Under the pieces are notes generated by a model. The model was not told the DNA's origin and ran no database searches. It saw only the letters and a program-made list of their open reading frames with translations. The position numbers and the translations under genes were made by a program. Shown here in pieces: positions 16,879 to 26,206 of a DNA stretch of 64,000 nt. This DNA is from an uncultured Bacteroidales bacterium (GTDB lineage: Bacteria; Bacteroidota; Bacteroidia; Bacteroidales; Paludibacteraceae), in contig CACWZZ010000009.1 of assembly GCA_902765485.1 (NCBI GenBank), forward strand, positions 1 through 64,000. The letters run 5' to 3'. Position 1 is the stretch's first letter. The number at the start of each line of letters is the position of its first letter.

Positions 16879-17844
16879 TTATTTCTCGTAAATAAGAATA
16901 GCATCTACATCCAGACCATTGCCGATACCGTTGATCAACAGACCGATCGAGTACATAGCCTCTTTGACAGATGCGCTCCAAGGAGTGCTCCAATCCAAGC
17001 CGGCTGCGAAGAGGTCAGACATCTTGTACTCCAGCAGTTTCCACTCGCCGTTGGTGTTGCCCGATACTTCTTTTGCAATCTCCGGACCGTTAGCATTGGT
17101 GCTGTAGAGGGTGAATTTAGCAGTGGTATTCGTGTTGTTTGCCGGCGTCTTATAAACGATAGCCAATACATAATCACCTGTGATAGCACTCAGATCCAGT
17201 GTACGGTGGGTAATACGCAGACCGCCGCAACCGAGTCCCCAGCCTTCACCGGTTTGGGATACAAGGCTGATATAACCGTTTCCTTCGCCCGAATGACCGA
17301 AGCAGTTCAGACCGCCACCGGCACCGCCGCCAAAGGTGTCACCCCAGATCTCCAGCACACAAGTGGTCTCATCCGGAATAGACTCGCCTACATACTCACC
17401 ATTGATACGCAGATCCTCTTTTACATTCGCTTTGATAGCCTCATAAGCGGTCTCACCAAGATTCAGAACATAGTAGTTCTTGCCGGTCAGCAATGCGGCA
17501 AACGGATTGTCCTCTGCTGCCTTGCCTACCTTCACGATGCAACGTGCGCTTTTCTTACCTGCGGTTGCGGTAATGATTGTCTGACCTTCTGCAACGCCGG
17601 TTACTACACCTTTGTCATCTACAGAAGCAACGGCTGCATCTTCGCTGCTCCATGCTACAGTTGCTGCACCCTCCGGTGCTACGGTGGCTACCAAAGTAGC
17701 GGTTGCACCTACCTCGATTTGAAGGGTCTTTTGGTCCAGAGTTACGCTCTCAACCTCAACCTCCGATTGACCCGGTTTGCATGCATTGAAACCAACCAAA
17801 GTCAGCGCTGCCAGCGCTACGGTAAAAATTTTGTTTGTCTTCAT
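16879..17844 (-). CDS. Surface glycan-binding lipoprotein (SusE/F position) with Big2 domain
   Basis: A 321-residue lipoprotein (signal GFNAC). Residues ~30-105 are a Big2-type domain (TVAWSSEDAAVASVDDKG). The C-terminal two-thirds is a glycine- and aromatic-containing beta-rich domain that I cannot assign to a named family. Its place immediately after SusD is where Bacteroidota encode surface glycan-binding proteins, so a role in holding beta-glucan at the cell surface is inferred. No catalytic signature was seen. A hairpin at 16835-16856 lies just after the stop. Confidence 0.7.
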   Translation of the reverse strand: MKTNKIFTVALAALTLVGFNACKPGQSEVEVESVTLDQKTLQIEVGATATLVATVAPEGAATVAWSSEDAAVASVDDKGVVTGVAEGQTIITATAGKKSARCIVKVGKAAEDNPFAALLTGKNYYVLNLGETAYEAIKANVKEDLRINGEYVGESIPDETTCVLEIWGDTFGGGAGGGLNCFGHSGEGNGYISLVSQTGEGWGLGCGGLRITHRTLDLSAITGDYVLAIVYKTPANNTNTTAKFTLYSTNANGPEIAKEVSGNTNGEWKLLEYKMSDLFAAGLDWSTPWSASVKEAMYSIGLLINGIGNGLDVDAILIYEK

Positions 17845-17906
17845 AATGTTTGTTGTTTAAAAGTTAATTAAAAAGATTATTTATCCTAGTTGAACTAGTT
17901 TTGTTA

Positions 17907-19481
17907 TCAATTATATCCGGGGTTCTGCTCCATCGGATTGAGTTCTATCTCCTCAACCGGAATGGGGAATATTTCATGTACTCCTTCGCGGAATGTACCC
18001 ATATGGGAGCGTGCTTCTTCGCTCTCGGTAGCGGCATACGCATCCATATGTGCTTTGGTTCCACCCCAGCGGACGAGATCGAACCATCGGTGCCCCTCCA
18101 TCGCCAACTCGCAGCGGCGCTCATGACGGAGCGTAGCCTCATCCGCAGCAGGCACACCGGCTAACCCTACACGCGCACGAACCTGATCTATATAGGTCTT
18201 TGCCGTCCCGGCATCGCCTGCCATGAGACAAGCCTCCGCATACATCAGCAATACATCGGCATAACGGATCTGCTTGTTATTGAGCGGGCCGCGGCTGTCA
18301 TGGGCTATTTTATTGCCATACCACCCGTATTTATTGTTCAAATAAGGACTGCCTAGATATATCTCTTCGGTCGGGTTATCCATTTTGGCAGGATCCGGAT
18401 TAAGGATAGCTACATCGCGACGCGGGTCGCCTGCCTCAAACTCATCATAGAGGTTCTGCGTCGGGTGGTTGAAGCCCCATCCGGCATCGCCATCCGTCAG
18501 GGTGGCGGAACGGGAGCGGACGAGACGTTGCGTGAAGTTGCCGGCTGTATAACCGAATCCTTCGCCGTAATCACCCCAAGCTACCTCTTTATACTGTATC
18601 TCAAAGACGGACTCCGGTCCGTTCTCTCCTTCCAAGGTGAAATTGTCCGCATAATTCGGACAGAGGATATATTCGCCCGAAGTGATAATGGAGTCACCCC
18701 ATGCTTTGGCTTCTTTGGCATACTCCGCGGCATTTCCGGATATTTTACCGCACCAATACGGCGAAGCCATATAGAGATACGTTTTGAGCAGCATTGCCTG
18801 CGCAGCCCCTTTGGTGGCGCGTCCTTTATTGTCTGCGTCCCATTTGCTGGCAACCGGCAACATCCGTTGCGCTTCTTTCAAATCAGAAATGATCTGGTCA
18901 AAAACAGCTGCCGTGGTGGCGCGAGGTTGCTGCCATTTGTCATTGGTATCCAAAACGACCGTAACCAGCGGCGTTCCGCCAAACACGCGCACCAGACGGA
19001 AATAATAGTAGGCACGCAGGAAATAAGCTTGACCCAACATTATATCCCGCTCTTGGGCTGAGAAAGCAGTGTCCAGCTTCATGGCGGGGATATAGGTCAA
19101 CGCCAGGTTACAACGGCTGATTCCGAGATAGTTCGATTGATAGAAATCGTGGAGCAACTCATTACGCGGCGTCGTTTTCCAGTTCTCCATATCGTACGCC
19201 GCCCCCATATCTGTGGTGTTCTGCCCTCCTTTCAAGGCATCGTCACTCACTACATCGCCGATAAACCATTCGCAGGAGTACGTGCGTTTGAACTCCCACA
19301 TCAACGGTGTATAGCATCCGTTCACGCACTGCTGGGCGGCAGCTTTTGAGGTGAAGAAATCTTCCAGTTTCACCTGTCCCGGTTCCGGTGCCGTCAACCA
19401 CTCCTTGCAGCCGGTCATAGAAAATGACAAAGTGACAAAGGTTACTGCACAAAGGGCTACCTTAACTATATTCTTTTTCAT
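17907..19481 (-). CDS. SusD-family nutrient-binding lipoprotein
   Basis: A 524-residue SusD/RagB lipoprotein (signal SMTGC). It shows typical SusD features: the TPR-rich helical body (AQERDIMLGQAYFLRAYYYFRLVRVFGG), the RYADVLLMYAEA motif and a C-terminal region ending IFPIPVEEIELNPMEQNPGY. It would form the lid over the SusC barrel and bind gluco-oligosaccharides at the cell surface. The gene follows susC by 18 bases. Confidence 0.97.
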   Translation of the reverse strand: MKKNIVKVALCAVTFVTLSFSMTGCKEWLTAPEPGQVKLEDFFTSKAAAQQCVNGCYTPLMWEFKRTYSCEWFIGDVVSDDALKGGQNTTDMGAAYDMENWKTTPRNELLHDFYQSNYLGISRCNLALTYIPAMKLDTAFSAQERDIMLGQAYFLRAYYYFRLVRVFGGTPLVTVVLDTNDKWQQPRATTAAVFDQIISDLKEAQRMLPVASKWDADNKGRATKGAAQAMLLKTYLYMASPYWCGKISGNAAEYAKEAKAWGDSIITSGEYILCPNYADNFTLEGENGPESVFEIQYKEVAWGDYGEGFGYTAGNFTQRLVRSRSATLTDGDAGWGFNHPTQNLYDEFEAGDPRRDVAILNPDPAKMDNPTEEIYLGSPYLNNKYGWYGNKIAHDSRGPLNNKQIRYADVLLMYAEACLMAGDAGTAKTYIDQVRARVGLAGVPAADEATLRHERRCELAMEGHRWFDLVRWGGTKAHMDAYAATESEEARSHMGTFREGVHEIFPIPVEEIELNPMEQNPGYN

Positions 19482-19499
19482 AATTCTTTCTCCTTTCCT

Positions 19500-22400
19500 T
19501 TAGAAACTTGCATTCAATCCAAACGTGAACGTACGGCTTTGCGGATAGTTTCCGTAATCAACTCCGCTACCCACCTCAGGATCGTAACCCGAATATTTGG
19601 TGATGGTAAACAGATTGCTGGCAGTAGCATATATACGCAATCGGTTACAACGGAATTTCTGGGTCCATTTGAGCGGGAAAGTATAACCGATCTGCAGGTT
19701 CTTGAGACGAACGTACGTTCCGTCCTCCAGGAACCGCGTCGAGTTCTCGCGGTTAAGCGTCGAGCCTACCGGATTAGGTATCGTTCCTTCCCTGTTCTCC
19801 AGATCGGCATAATCGATTCCTTTGGCTAGCAGCTGATTGCGGACTGCCGGAGTATAACCCACCCATGCGTCACGCATCGAGGTGGACAATGCACACTCGG
19901 TGCCGGCGCCTTCCGTGCGGAGACGAAGCGCATTGTAGATCTTGTTGCCGAATACGCCTTGGAAGAATAATTGTACATCTACGCCGTAGAACTCGGCGCC
20001 AAAACTCAAACCGGCGGTCAGTTTCGGGAAGTTATTACCAATGTAGTGCATATCTTTTTCCGTCAACTTACCGTCCTTGTCCCAATCGGTATAACGTGCA
20101 TCGCCGGCATGCAGGTTGGCTTCGTCATTATCTGCATAGCCATAGAATTGCTCCAGCACCTCTTCGTCACTTTGATATACACCCTCATAAGTATATCCCC
20201 AGTACGAGTTAAGAGGCAGTCCCAGATCCGTCTTCGTCCGGTCACCCCAGAGAGGAGAACCTCCGTTAAGAGCCGTTAACTCATTATGAATGTAACTGAA
20301 GTTCAAACTGATATTGTAGGAAAAATTCTGATTGACCCGGTTGTCGTGTCCCAAAGTCACCTCGACACCCTCATTGAGGATGTTGCCTACATTGTTCACC
20401 GGCGAATAGAGGTTTCCTACATGAGCCGGAGTGGTCACATACAGCAGCGCATCCAGCGTCGTGCGGCGGAAATAGTCGATCGTACCGGTCAACTTGCCGT
20501 TCCAGAAACCGAAATCAATACCGGCATCCCATTGTTCGTTCGTCTCCCAACCGCCTACTGGGTTCACAAAGGTCAACACGGCCGCGCCTTGTTGAACCGT
20601 CTGCGGATAAAGACCAAAAGGATATCCTACGAACACATTTGGGGAGGAAAAGATACTTTGTACGAATCCGCCGCTGGACAGACCGCCTTCACTACCGACA
20701 CGACCATAACCGGCGCGGACCTTGATATTATCCAGCCAGTCCAGATCCAGATCACGCATGAACGGTTCTTCGCTCAAACGCCATGCCAACGAGAACGAAG
20801 GGAAGAAGCCCCACGGCTGGCGGGTAAAGGAAGAAGAAGCGTCCGCACGGAAATTGACCGTCGCCATATAGCGGTTATCGTAGTTATAGAACGCACGGCC
20901 GAGGAAGGACAGACGACGGCGGCGCCATACACTCTCGCCCGTCGGATTCGTATTGTCCTCCGTGGTGTTACCCAGATACCAATTTTCCGGTATCGGATTT
21001 AAGATAGACGCACCCGAACCGCTTAATCCGTTGGAGTTGATCTCCTGCCATGTCTGACCTACCATGACGCTGAAATTATGCTTGCCTATTTCGCGGGCAT
21101 AAGTGACAGTCACCTCTTCCAGCAGGGACATATAGTTGGTCATTGAGCGTTCCAGGAAATTCTTGTTCATTTTATCGAACGTGGAGTACTCGTACTGGTT
21201 CTTGAAGAGACGATGATTCGTCAGATACGTATCCATGGAAATGGACGGACGGATGGTCAAACCCTCTACCGGCTTGATCTCCATATAAATATCACCCACC
21301 CAACGGTTGGTCTTATCCAGCGGGTAACTCTCGTTCACCATCGAGAAGGGGTTGGTCACATTCTTGAAATTGGACGATGCTGCCGTCCGACCGCTCAAGT
21401 CTTCTCCTTGCGCGTTCACCGAGCCTTCAGGATAATGTGTCGGATCCCATGGAGCCATTGCCAATGCCGCAGAAATCACAGAAGCACCCGGACTCGAACT
21501 GTTATTCATTGCGTTGCGGCCGCTGCTGTGTACAAATGACAAATGCTCACCTATGGTCAGCCATTTGAATAAGTTCACATCGGAGTTCAAACGGAGCGTA
21601 AATCGCTGGTAGTCACTACCGATAATGGTTCCTTCCTGACCGAAATAGGAAGCCGAGAAAGCATAGTGCCCTTTCTCGCCACCACCATCAACCGACAGGT
21701 TGTAATTATGCATAAAAGCATTGGGATGGAACACTTCGTCCTGCCAATCCGTATTGATTGCCGAATAGTCCAGACCGTCCGGATTAGTCATGGTCATGGG
21801 GACAGGGAAATATTTGGAGGTTCCTAAATTATAAACGCTCATCCATTCGTTGAAACCGTTCTGTTTGTAGAACCCGATCTCTGCTGCGCCGTCACGCATC
21901 GTACCGATTCGCAGTTTGGTTTCCGCCATCTCTTTGGTGCCCATCAGATCCAGTTTTTTCCATCGGTTCTGAAATCCCCAATACGCATCGAATGTCACGT
22001 TGGCTTTGCCTTTGCCTCCGCTCTTGGTGGTGATCAGGATGACGCCGTTCGCTCCGCGGCTACCGTAGATTGCGGCAGCAGAAGCGTCCTTCAGAATCTC
22101 CATGGATTTGATGTCGGTAGGCGAGAGCCATTTGATATCGCCGGTGATCACGCCATCGACTACGTACAGCGGGTCATTGCCTCCGAGGGCGGAACCGATA
22201 CCGCGGATACGGATCGTCGCTGCCTCGCCCGGTTGACCGGACCCCGATGTTACCGTCACACCGGCTGCACGACCCTGTAAGGCTTGGTCCAGACCCGACA
22301 CAGGAGCTTTCAGCAACTGGTCGGCGCTCACGGATGCCACCGAACCCGTCAGGTCGCTCTTCTTCATCGTTCCGTAACCGATAGCTACCACTTCTTGCAG

Positions 22401-22700
22401 CTGCACATTGTCCGGCACTAACGTGATACGCAACGGAGCTGAATTCTGAATACTTACTTCTGACGGCTTGTATCCCATGTAGGATACCTGCAATACATCT
22501 CCGGCTTTGGCTTGAAGGCTGAAGTTTCCGTCGAAATCGGTGATTGTACCGGTCGTCGAACCCTTCACCATCACATTCGCGCCAATGACCGGATCCGGCT
22601 CGTCCTGAGCCATCACCACGCCCGTCACGGTCACCGTCTGCGCAAAAGCCGCAAGAGACATCCATGCCAGCATAGCGATTGTAAAGATTCTTTGTTTCAT
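19500..22700 (-). CDS. SusC-family TonB-dependent oligosaccharide transporter
   Basis: A 1066-residue SusC/RagA outer-membrane transporter. It has a signal peptide (AAFAQ), a carboxypeptidase-regulatory-like domain at ~22-105 (GTITDFDGNFSLQAKAGD), a TonB plug at ~115-225 (VAIGYGTMKKSDLTGSVASV; YVVDGVITGDI; AAIYGSRGANGVILITTK) and a long beta-barrel ending in the usual C-terminal phenylalanine (LNASF). With the SusD protein it should import beta-glucan fragments using TonB energy. No own promoter of the TTTG-N20-TAnnTTTG type was found in the 67-base gap upstream; a hairpin is there instead. Confidence 0.97.
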   Translation of the reverse strand: MKQRIFTIAMLAWMSLAAFAQTVTVTGVVMAQDEPDPVIGANVMVKGSTTGTITDFDGNFSLQAKAGDVLQVSYMGYKPSEVSIQNSAPLRITLVPDNVQLQEVVAIGYGTMKKSDLTGSVASVSADQLLKAPVSGLDQALQGRAAGVTVTSGSGQPGEAATIRIRGIGSALGGNDPLYVVDGVITGDIKWLSPTDIKSMEILKDASAAAIYGSRGANGVILITTKSGGKGKANVTFDAYWGFQNRWKKLDLMGTKEMAETKLRIGTMRDGAAEIGFYKQNGFNEWMSVYNLGTSKYFPVPMTMTNPDGLDYSAINTDWQDEVFHPNAFMHNYNLSVDGGGEKGHYAFSASYFGQEGTIIGSDYQRFTLRLNSDVNLFKWLTIGEHLSFVHSSGRNAMNNSSSPGASVISAALAMAPWDPTHYPEGSVNAQGEDLSGRTAASSNFKNVTNPFSMVNESYPLDKTNRWVGDIYMEIKPVEGLTIRPSISMDTYLTNHRLFKNQYEYSTFDKMNKNFLERSMTNYMSLLEEVTVTYAREIGKHNFSVMVGQTWQEINSNGLSGSGASILNPIPENWYLGNTTEDNTNPTGESVWRRRRLSFLGRAFYNYDNRYMATVNFRADASSSFTRQPWGFFPSFSLAWRLSEEPFMRDLDLDWLDNIKVRAGYGRVGSEGGLSSGGFVQSIFSSPNVFVGYPFGLYPQTVQQGAAVLTFVNPVGGWETNEQWDAGIDFGFWNGKLTGTIDYFRRTTLDALLYVTTPAHVGNLYSPVNNVGNILNEGVEVTLGHDNRVNQNFSYNISLNFSYIHNELTALNGGSPLWGDRTKTDLGLPLNSYWGYTYEGVYQSDEEVLEQFYGYADNDEANLHAGDARYTDWDKDGKLTEKDMHYIGNNFPKLTAGLSFGAEFYGVDVQLFFQGVFGNKIYNALRLRTEGAGTECALSTSMRDAWVGYTPAVRNQLLAKGIDYADLENREGTIPNPVGSTLNRENSTRFLEDGTYVRLKNLQIGYTFPLKWTQKFRCNRLRIYATASNLFTITKYSGYDPEVGSGVDYGNYPQSRTFTFGLNASF

Positions 22701-22725
22701 GATATTATTTTTTGTAGTTTAGAGA

Positions 22726-22751
22726 GTATAGGGCGAACCAACGCCCTATAC
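22726..22751 (-). promoter_or_regulatory. Perfect hairpin between the binding-protein gene and susC
   Basis: Arms GTATAGGGCG (22726-22735) and CGCCCTATAC (22742-22751) are perfectly complementary over 10 bp with a 6-base loop. On the minus strand no U-tract follows directly, so it may be a processing or stabilising structure, or an attenuator, rather than a plain terminator. It could set different transcript levels for susC and the gene before it. Confidence 0.6.
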
Positions 22752-22767
22752 CCGATACCTTAATTAT

Positions 22768-25293
22768 TTATTTAACGCGCACGCCTTGTACATTGTACAT
22801 CCGGCCTTCGTACTTCAGATAGAGAACTCCGTTCTCAATAACCTTCGTACATGCTGCCTTGTCGCCTTGCACATTCTCCACGCCTTCGCCGCCTGCAGCA
22901 CTCTTGTAGAAATAGACATTATCTACAAACAAGTCGCCACCTGCAGGAGCTGCGTCGAAGAACTTCATCTGGAAGATGTTGTTCCACTCGATAGCATTGG
23001 CTTCATAAGCGCTCAGAGGTATCTCTACCGAGTTCCATTCGCCGGAGGTCAGTGCGATCGAATAGACACCTTCGTGACCCGGACTGATCGGAGTGATCTT
23101 GACGGAGGTCAGCGAAGTAGTATAGAGATCGACATGCAGGTACTCCATGCCAGTAGCATCCACAGCCGGAGCCAGCTCCCAACCGAGGTAGTTCATGTTG
23201 GTGAAGTACTGCACATGGTCGCCTGCTGCCAGCTGACCATAGGTCACTACCGTGCTCTGACCCCAGCCGCCGATGTTGATACCCGGAGCACCGTCCATCT
23301 CGTCGCAGAAGACAGCCACAGCCGTTTTGCCAAAGAGATTAGGTCTCGGAGCGGCAGCCGGAGCAACGGCTGTCTTGGCTGCTATGGAGATAGACTCTGC
23401 CGCATTGCCTTTTTCGTCGCTCGCTACTACGGTGAAGTTATAATCGGTGTTCGGCAGCAGGTCTGCTACTACCACATTGACGGTCGCACCGGCTGCACCG
23501 GCACCCTTCGCTACTTCCTCGTCGCCGTTCTTCACGCTGAAGTTCACCACGCCCATGTTGTCATCGGCGCTCAGCGCCAGCGTCACGCTGAAATAACCTG
23601 CGCTTGCTACACTTCCCTGTACGTTCGTCGGTGCTTCGTCGTCCTCCAGAGCCGTCTCGCGGTAGAAATATGCATTGCCTACCCAGAAAGTCAGGTTAGA
23701 CGCATTGTCGATCTTCACCTGATAGATATTGCTCCAGTCGGTGATGATATTGTATTGCGCTTTGGTCAGATCGATACTGTTCCACTCCTGACCTTTCAGA
23801 TTAACGGTCACGCCTTGCTCTGTGCCGCCCCAGATAGGTACGATACGAACCGAAGCGTCGTCGGCAATCCAGATGTCATAGTGCAGTTTCTCCATCGTCA
23901 TGGCGTTGATTGCGAAATCAACCATGCCGAAATAACCGGAAGCAGGAACCGTATATTTCTTTCCGAACTCAGTATCTTCAACGGCTGTGCCGCTGCCCCA
24001 TTCGCCGAAACCGCAGTTAGCCTCGTAGGTCGGGCTGTAGATAGCCTTCACCTGTGCTGCCGGCCATGTCGGAGCAGGAGCTGCTGCAGCAGGAGCCGAT
24101 GCGTAAGCATCCGTAGTAACGGATACGGACGTGCTCAGTTCAGACTGATTGTTGGCTGCGTCGATCGCGTAAATCAGGAAGAAATAAGCGGTGTTCGGAT
24201 TCAGACCCGTTACCGTGATCTTGCCCTCTGACGGAGCGAACTTGCCGTCGAAACTCTGCGACAGATCCACCACACGGTATTTCACTACCTCGTCGTTGTC
24301 CGTTGCAGCAACAGCGATTACTGCGCTGTTATGGGTCGTGCTTACCAGCGATGCGCTTGTCATCACAGGCTTCTCCGTATCGCCCGAAGCAACATACTCC
24401 TCACCATAGACGCGGAACTCGAAGATCTTCATACCCCATTCCGTTGCAGCTTTCGAGCTCCAGAAGCGTACGTAGCGCACTTTGGCGTTGTTGTCCAGCT
24501 CCGTGATCTCGTCCGTACGGCCGTTCGCAACTGCGGCGCCCACATAGTTGTAACCCATCTCCCAGTTGGTGTTGTCCGTAGAGAAATCAATATGGTAAGC
24601 CTGCGCGCAAGCGCCTTCGAAATGAACATCTACTTTGTCAATGCTGTACAATCCGCCCAGATCCACCACGAACCATGCGTCGAAGGTACGTGCGGCCTCA
24701 TCGCCACCGGTGATTCCGGTCGGACGACCTTGCCATTCGGTGCCGGCATTGCCATCCAGCACGCGGTTTACATCGTTCTCTCCTTCCGAACTGGCGACAA
24801 TCGTCAGACCCGTGATCTGCGTGTAGGTCTTCGGAGCCTCTGCCAGATTGAACACTTGGAACTCAAAGAAACTCTGCCCCCATTGGGTGGCACGCTCGAT
24901 TCCCTGGTACTTGATGTAACGCGCCGTTACCGCTGTCTCGAAATAGAGACTCTGCCAACCAGCTGCCTCCAGATTGCTCTCGGTGTAAAAATCCGTGAAG
25001 TTCTCGCCGTCAGCGGAAGCCAGCAACTGGAACCGCTTTGCGAAAGCGCCTTCCCAAAGAATCTTGATGTAATTGAAGGTGCGGCTTTGACCTAAATCGA
25101 GCAGAAACCATTCTGCATCGGTTTGGGCACTCTCCCAACGGGTACCGTTGTTGCCGTCAATCGCCAATGCGGCATCGCCACTGCTGGCGCTTGCCGAAGA
25201 TCCTTCAGACGCCAAGGCGAAGTTCACTTCACCGGCTGCAAAACTCATGATACTTGCGCTTAATAAAGCGACTAAGAAGAAAATTTTTCTCAT
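22768..25293 (-). CDS. Secreted multi-domain glycan-binding protein (discoidin, FN3-like, beta-sandwich)
   Basis: An 841-residue secreted protein and the first gene of the glucan locus. After a type I signal (MSFAAG) come two F5/8C discoidin domains at ~22-150 and ~155-300 (TRWESAQTDAEWFLLDLG; TEWQGRPTGI). Two FN3-like domains (~305-395, ~560-650) alternate with two beta-sandwich modules (~410-560, ~660-800; LHYDIWIADD...NAYFYR and LHVDLYTTSL...NVYFYK). The shared C-terminal tail (KVIENGVLYLKYEGRMYNVQG) ends it. No glycosidase catalytic motif was seen, so the role inferred is binding polysaccharide outside the cell. It is a domain-level relative of the 1551-residue protein at 26363-31018. Confidence 0.72.
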   Translation of the reverse strand: MRKIFFLVALLSASIMSFAAGEVNFALASEGSSASASSGDAALAIDGNNGTRWESAQTDAEWFLLDLGQSRTFNYIKILWEGAFAKRFQLLASADGENFTDFYTESNLEAAGWQSLYFETAVTARYIKYQGIERATQWGQSFFEFQVFNLAEAPKTYTQITGLTIVASSEGENDVNRVLDGNAGTEWQGRPTGITGGDEAARTFDAWFVVDLGGLYSIDKVDVHFEGACAQAYHIDFSTDNTNWEMGYNYVGAAVANGRTDEITELDNNAKVRYVRFWSSKAATEWGMKIFEFRVYGEEYVASGDTEKPVMTSASLVSTTHNSAVIAVAATDNDEVVKYRVVDLSQSFDGKFAPSEGKITVTGLNPNTAYFFLIYAIDAANNQSELSTSVSVTTDAYASAPAAAAPAPTWPAAQVKAIYSPTYEANCGFGEWGSGTAVEDTEFGKKYTVPASGYFGMVDFAINAMTMEKLHYDIWIADDASVRIVPIWGGTEQGVTVNLKGQEWNSIDLTKAQYNIITDWSNIYQVKIDNASNLTFWVGNAYFYRETALEDDEAPTNVQGSVASAGYFSVTLALSADDNMGVVNFSVKNGDEEVAKGAGAAGATVNVVVADLLPNTDYNFTVVASDEKGNAAESISIAAKTAVAPAAAPRPNLFGKTAVAVFCDEMDGAPGINIGGWGQSTVVTYGQLAAGDHVQYFTNMNYLGWELAPAVDATGMEYLHVDLYTTSLTSVKITPISPGHEGVYSIALTSGEWNSVEIPLSAYEANAIEWNNIFQMKFFDAAPAGGDLFVDNVYFYKSAAGGEGVENVQGDKAACTKVIENGVLYLKYEGRMYNVQGVRVK

Positions 25294-25344
25294 GATACTT
25301 GATTTTTAAGTTAAACATTTATTTTAATTTTGTCTTTCAACAAT

Positions 25345-25387
25345 TTTTCACCTTTCACTTTTCACCTTTCACTTTTCACCTTTCACA
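25345..25387. repeat. Heptamer tandem array (TTTCACT/TTTCACC)
   Basis: About six alternating copies of a 7-bp unit lie between the glucan-locus promoter and the first gene, so they would be in the 5' leader of the transcript. Confidence 0.85.
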
Positions 25388-25398
25388 ATTTCCGACTG

Positions 25399-25430
25399 CA
25401 AAATTAGTACTTTTTTGCCGAATCTCCAAG
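25399..25430 (-). promoter_or_regulatory. Promoter of the glucan-utilisation locus
   Basis: On the minus strand CTTG (25427-25430), 20 bases, then TAATTTTG (25399-25406). This fits the Bacteroidota -33/-7 consensus and is identical in both boxes and spacing to the promoter at 56242-56273. Transcription would start near 25392, about 100 bases before the first gene. It is the only such promoter recognised for the 13-gene run. Confidence 0.7.
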
Positions 25431-25573
25431 CCTTTAAATATGTTCTACGGCATAAAAGTACGTAAAGTACGAAATCCCATATTGATTTTCAGCACCTTAC
25501 ACCAAAACCCTCCTAAAAAAAAGTACGTCTTTAGTACCTCTTTTTCCCCCGCCTTTGGTTCGTTTTATGTCCT

Positions 25574-25726
25574 GTTTCCGGCTCGTTATATGTCCTGTTT
25601 CCGGCGCTATTCTTATCTCGCTCTGCTCGAACGATTCTTTCCGCCCTTGTTGTCCCGTTTCCGGCTCGTTATATGTCCTGTTTCCGGCGCTATTCTTATC
25701 TCGCTCTGCTCGAACGATTCTTTCCG
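25574..25726. repeat. 70-bp direct duplication
   Basis: Bases 25574-25643 and 25657-25726 are identical by eye over 70 bp, at an 83-bp period. Each contains two copies of a shorter CCTGTTTCCGG-type unit, so the region is a nested repeat. No coding or promoter function is visible. Confidence 0.85.
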
Positions 25727-25892
25727 TCGGTTCGTACTTTGTTCATTGCGCCCAAATCGAATTTGGGCACGGCTTCGCCGTTCTCTCTCCCCCTCTCCGC
25801 CATCCTCTTTGTTCCCTTCGGTGGCATTTTTGCCGCCGTTAGATTCTTTGTATTGCGCCGACTGCCAGTCGGCATTTCCCCTACCTCCCTTT

Positions 25893-25920
25893 CCTCCCCC
25901 TTTAGGGGGCCGGGGGGCTT
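25893..25920. repeat. CT-rich palindromic element (GGGGGCCGGGGGGCTT type)
   Basis: A CCTCCCC/TTTA/GGGG palindrome followed by GGCCGGGGGGCTT. The same sequence recurs at 26089-26116 and inverted at 56545-56572; all three copies are intergenic. Confidence 0.8.
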
Positions 25921-25947
25921 TGACCTGTTTGCATGCTGTCAACTATT

Positions 25948-26002
25948 AGTGATTCTTTAGTGATTCATTAGTGATTCTTTGGTGATTCATTAGTGATTCA
26001 TA
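25948..26002. repeat. 11-bp tandem array (AGTGATTCTTT/AGTGATTCATT)
   Basis: Five units of exactly 11 bp. The same unit makes the inverted array at 56381-56446. No spacers, so it is not CRISPR. Confidence 0.88.
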
Positions 26003-26088
26003 GGTTAGTAAGCGAATCACAAGCATCTCACAGTATAATCTCTCTATGTTTTTACCATGTCTAACCCCTCATCCTCCCCCGCCCTCTT

Positions 26089-26116
26089 CCTCCCCTTTTA
26101 GGGGGCCGGGGGGCTT
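26089..26116. repeat. CT-rich palindromic element, second copy
   Basis: Nearly identical to 25893-25920, including the GGGGGCCGGGGGGCTT end. It lies just downstream (on the minus strand) of the strong terminator at 26149-26190. Confidence 0.8.
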
Positions 26117-26148
26117 GGCTTGGGGGCTTTTCCCACTCACCCTGAGAC

Positions 26149-26190
26149 ACAAAACAAGGAGCCTCCCAACCGGAAGGCTCCTTGTTTTGT
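26149..26190 (-). terminator. Strong intrinsic terminator
   Basis: Perfect 16-bp arms (26149-26164 and 26175-26190) around a 10-base loop, with AAAAC/GTTTT at the base so that either strand can end in a T-rich run. It lies 16 bases past the stop of the 44-residue peptide gene. It would end the transcript carrying the 1551-residue protein and insulate the glucan locus. Confidence 0.9.
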
Positions 26191-26206
26191 AAGGAAGAAC
26201 CGAGGA

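Larger units (their letters stand above)
25735..26010. repeat. Composite intergenic repeat, copy 1
   Basis: Modules in order: a hairpin at 25750-25768 (8-bp arms), a 78-bp core at 25803-25880 that recurs exactly in inverse orientation at 56576-56653, a palindrome GCCGACTGCCAGTCGGC at 25857-25873, a CT-rich palindrome ending GGGGGCCGGGGGGCTT, a short GCATGCTGTCA link and an 11-bp array ending CATAGGTTAGTAAGCG. Copy 2 has the same order. No transposase is present, so this could be a non-autonomous element or a structured RNA gene. Confidence 0.85.
25294..26148. other. Gene-free repeat mosaic upstream of the glucan locus
   Basis: No gene is supported. In order the stretch holds: a TTTCACT/TTTCACC heptamer array, the promoter of the glucan locus, a 70-bp direct duplication, copy 1 of a composite repeat also found inverted at 56.4-56.7 kb, an 11-bp array, and a GC-rich palindromic element. 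Short open frames here (for example 25299-25949) follow repeats and have no protein-like features. Confidence 0.75.

Noticed and set aside
22786-24231. Long plus-strand frame (481 codons) opposite the binding-protein gene
   Set aside because: Antisense shadow; the composition follows the reverse strand of repeated beta-rich domains and no family is recognisable.
25299-25949. Possible 216-residue protein upstream of the glucan locus
   Set aside because: The frame covers a promoter, a heptamer array, a 70-bp duplication and a composite repeat; the peptide repeats with the DNA and lacks protein-like features.
25735-26010. Insertion sequence
   Set aside because: No transposase frame, no clear terminal inverted repeats at outer ends and no target duplication; kept as a composite non-coding repeat.
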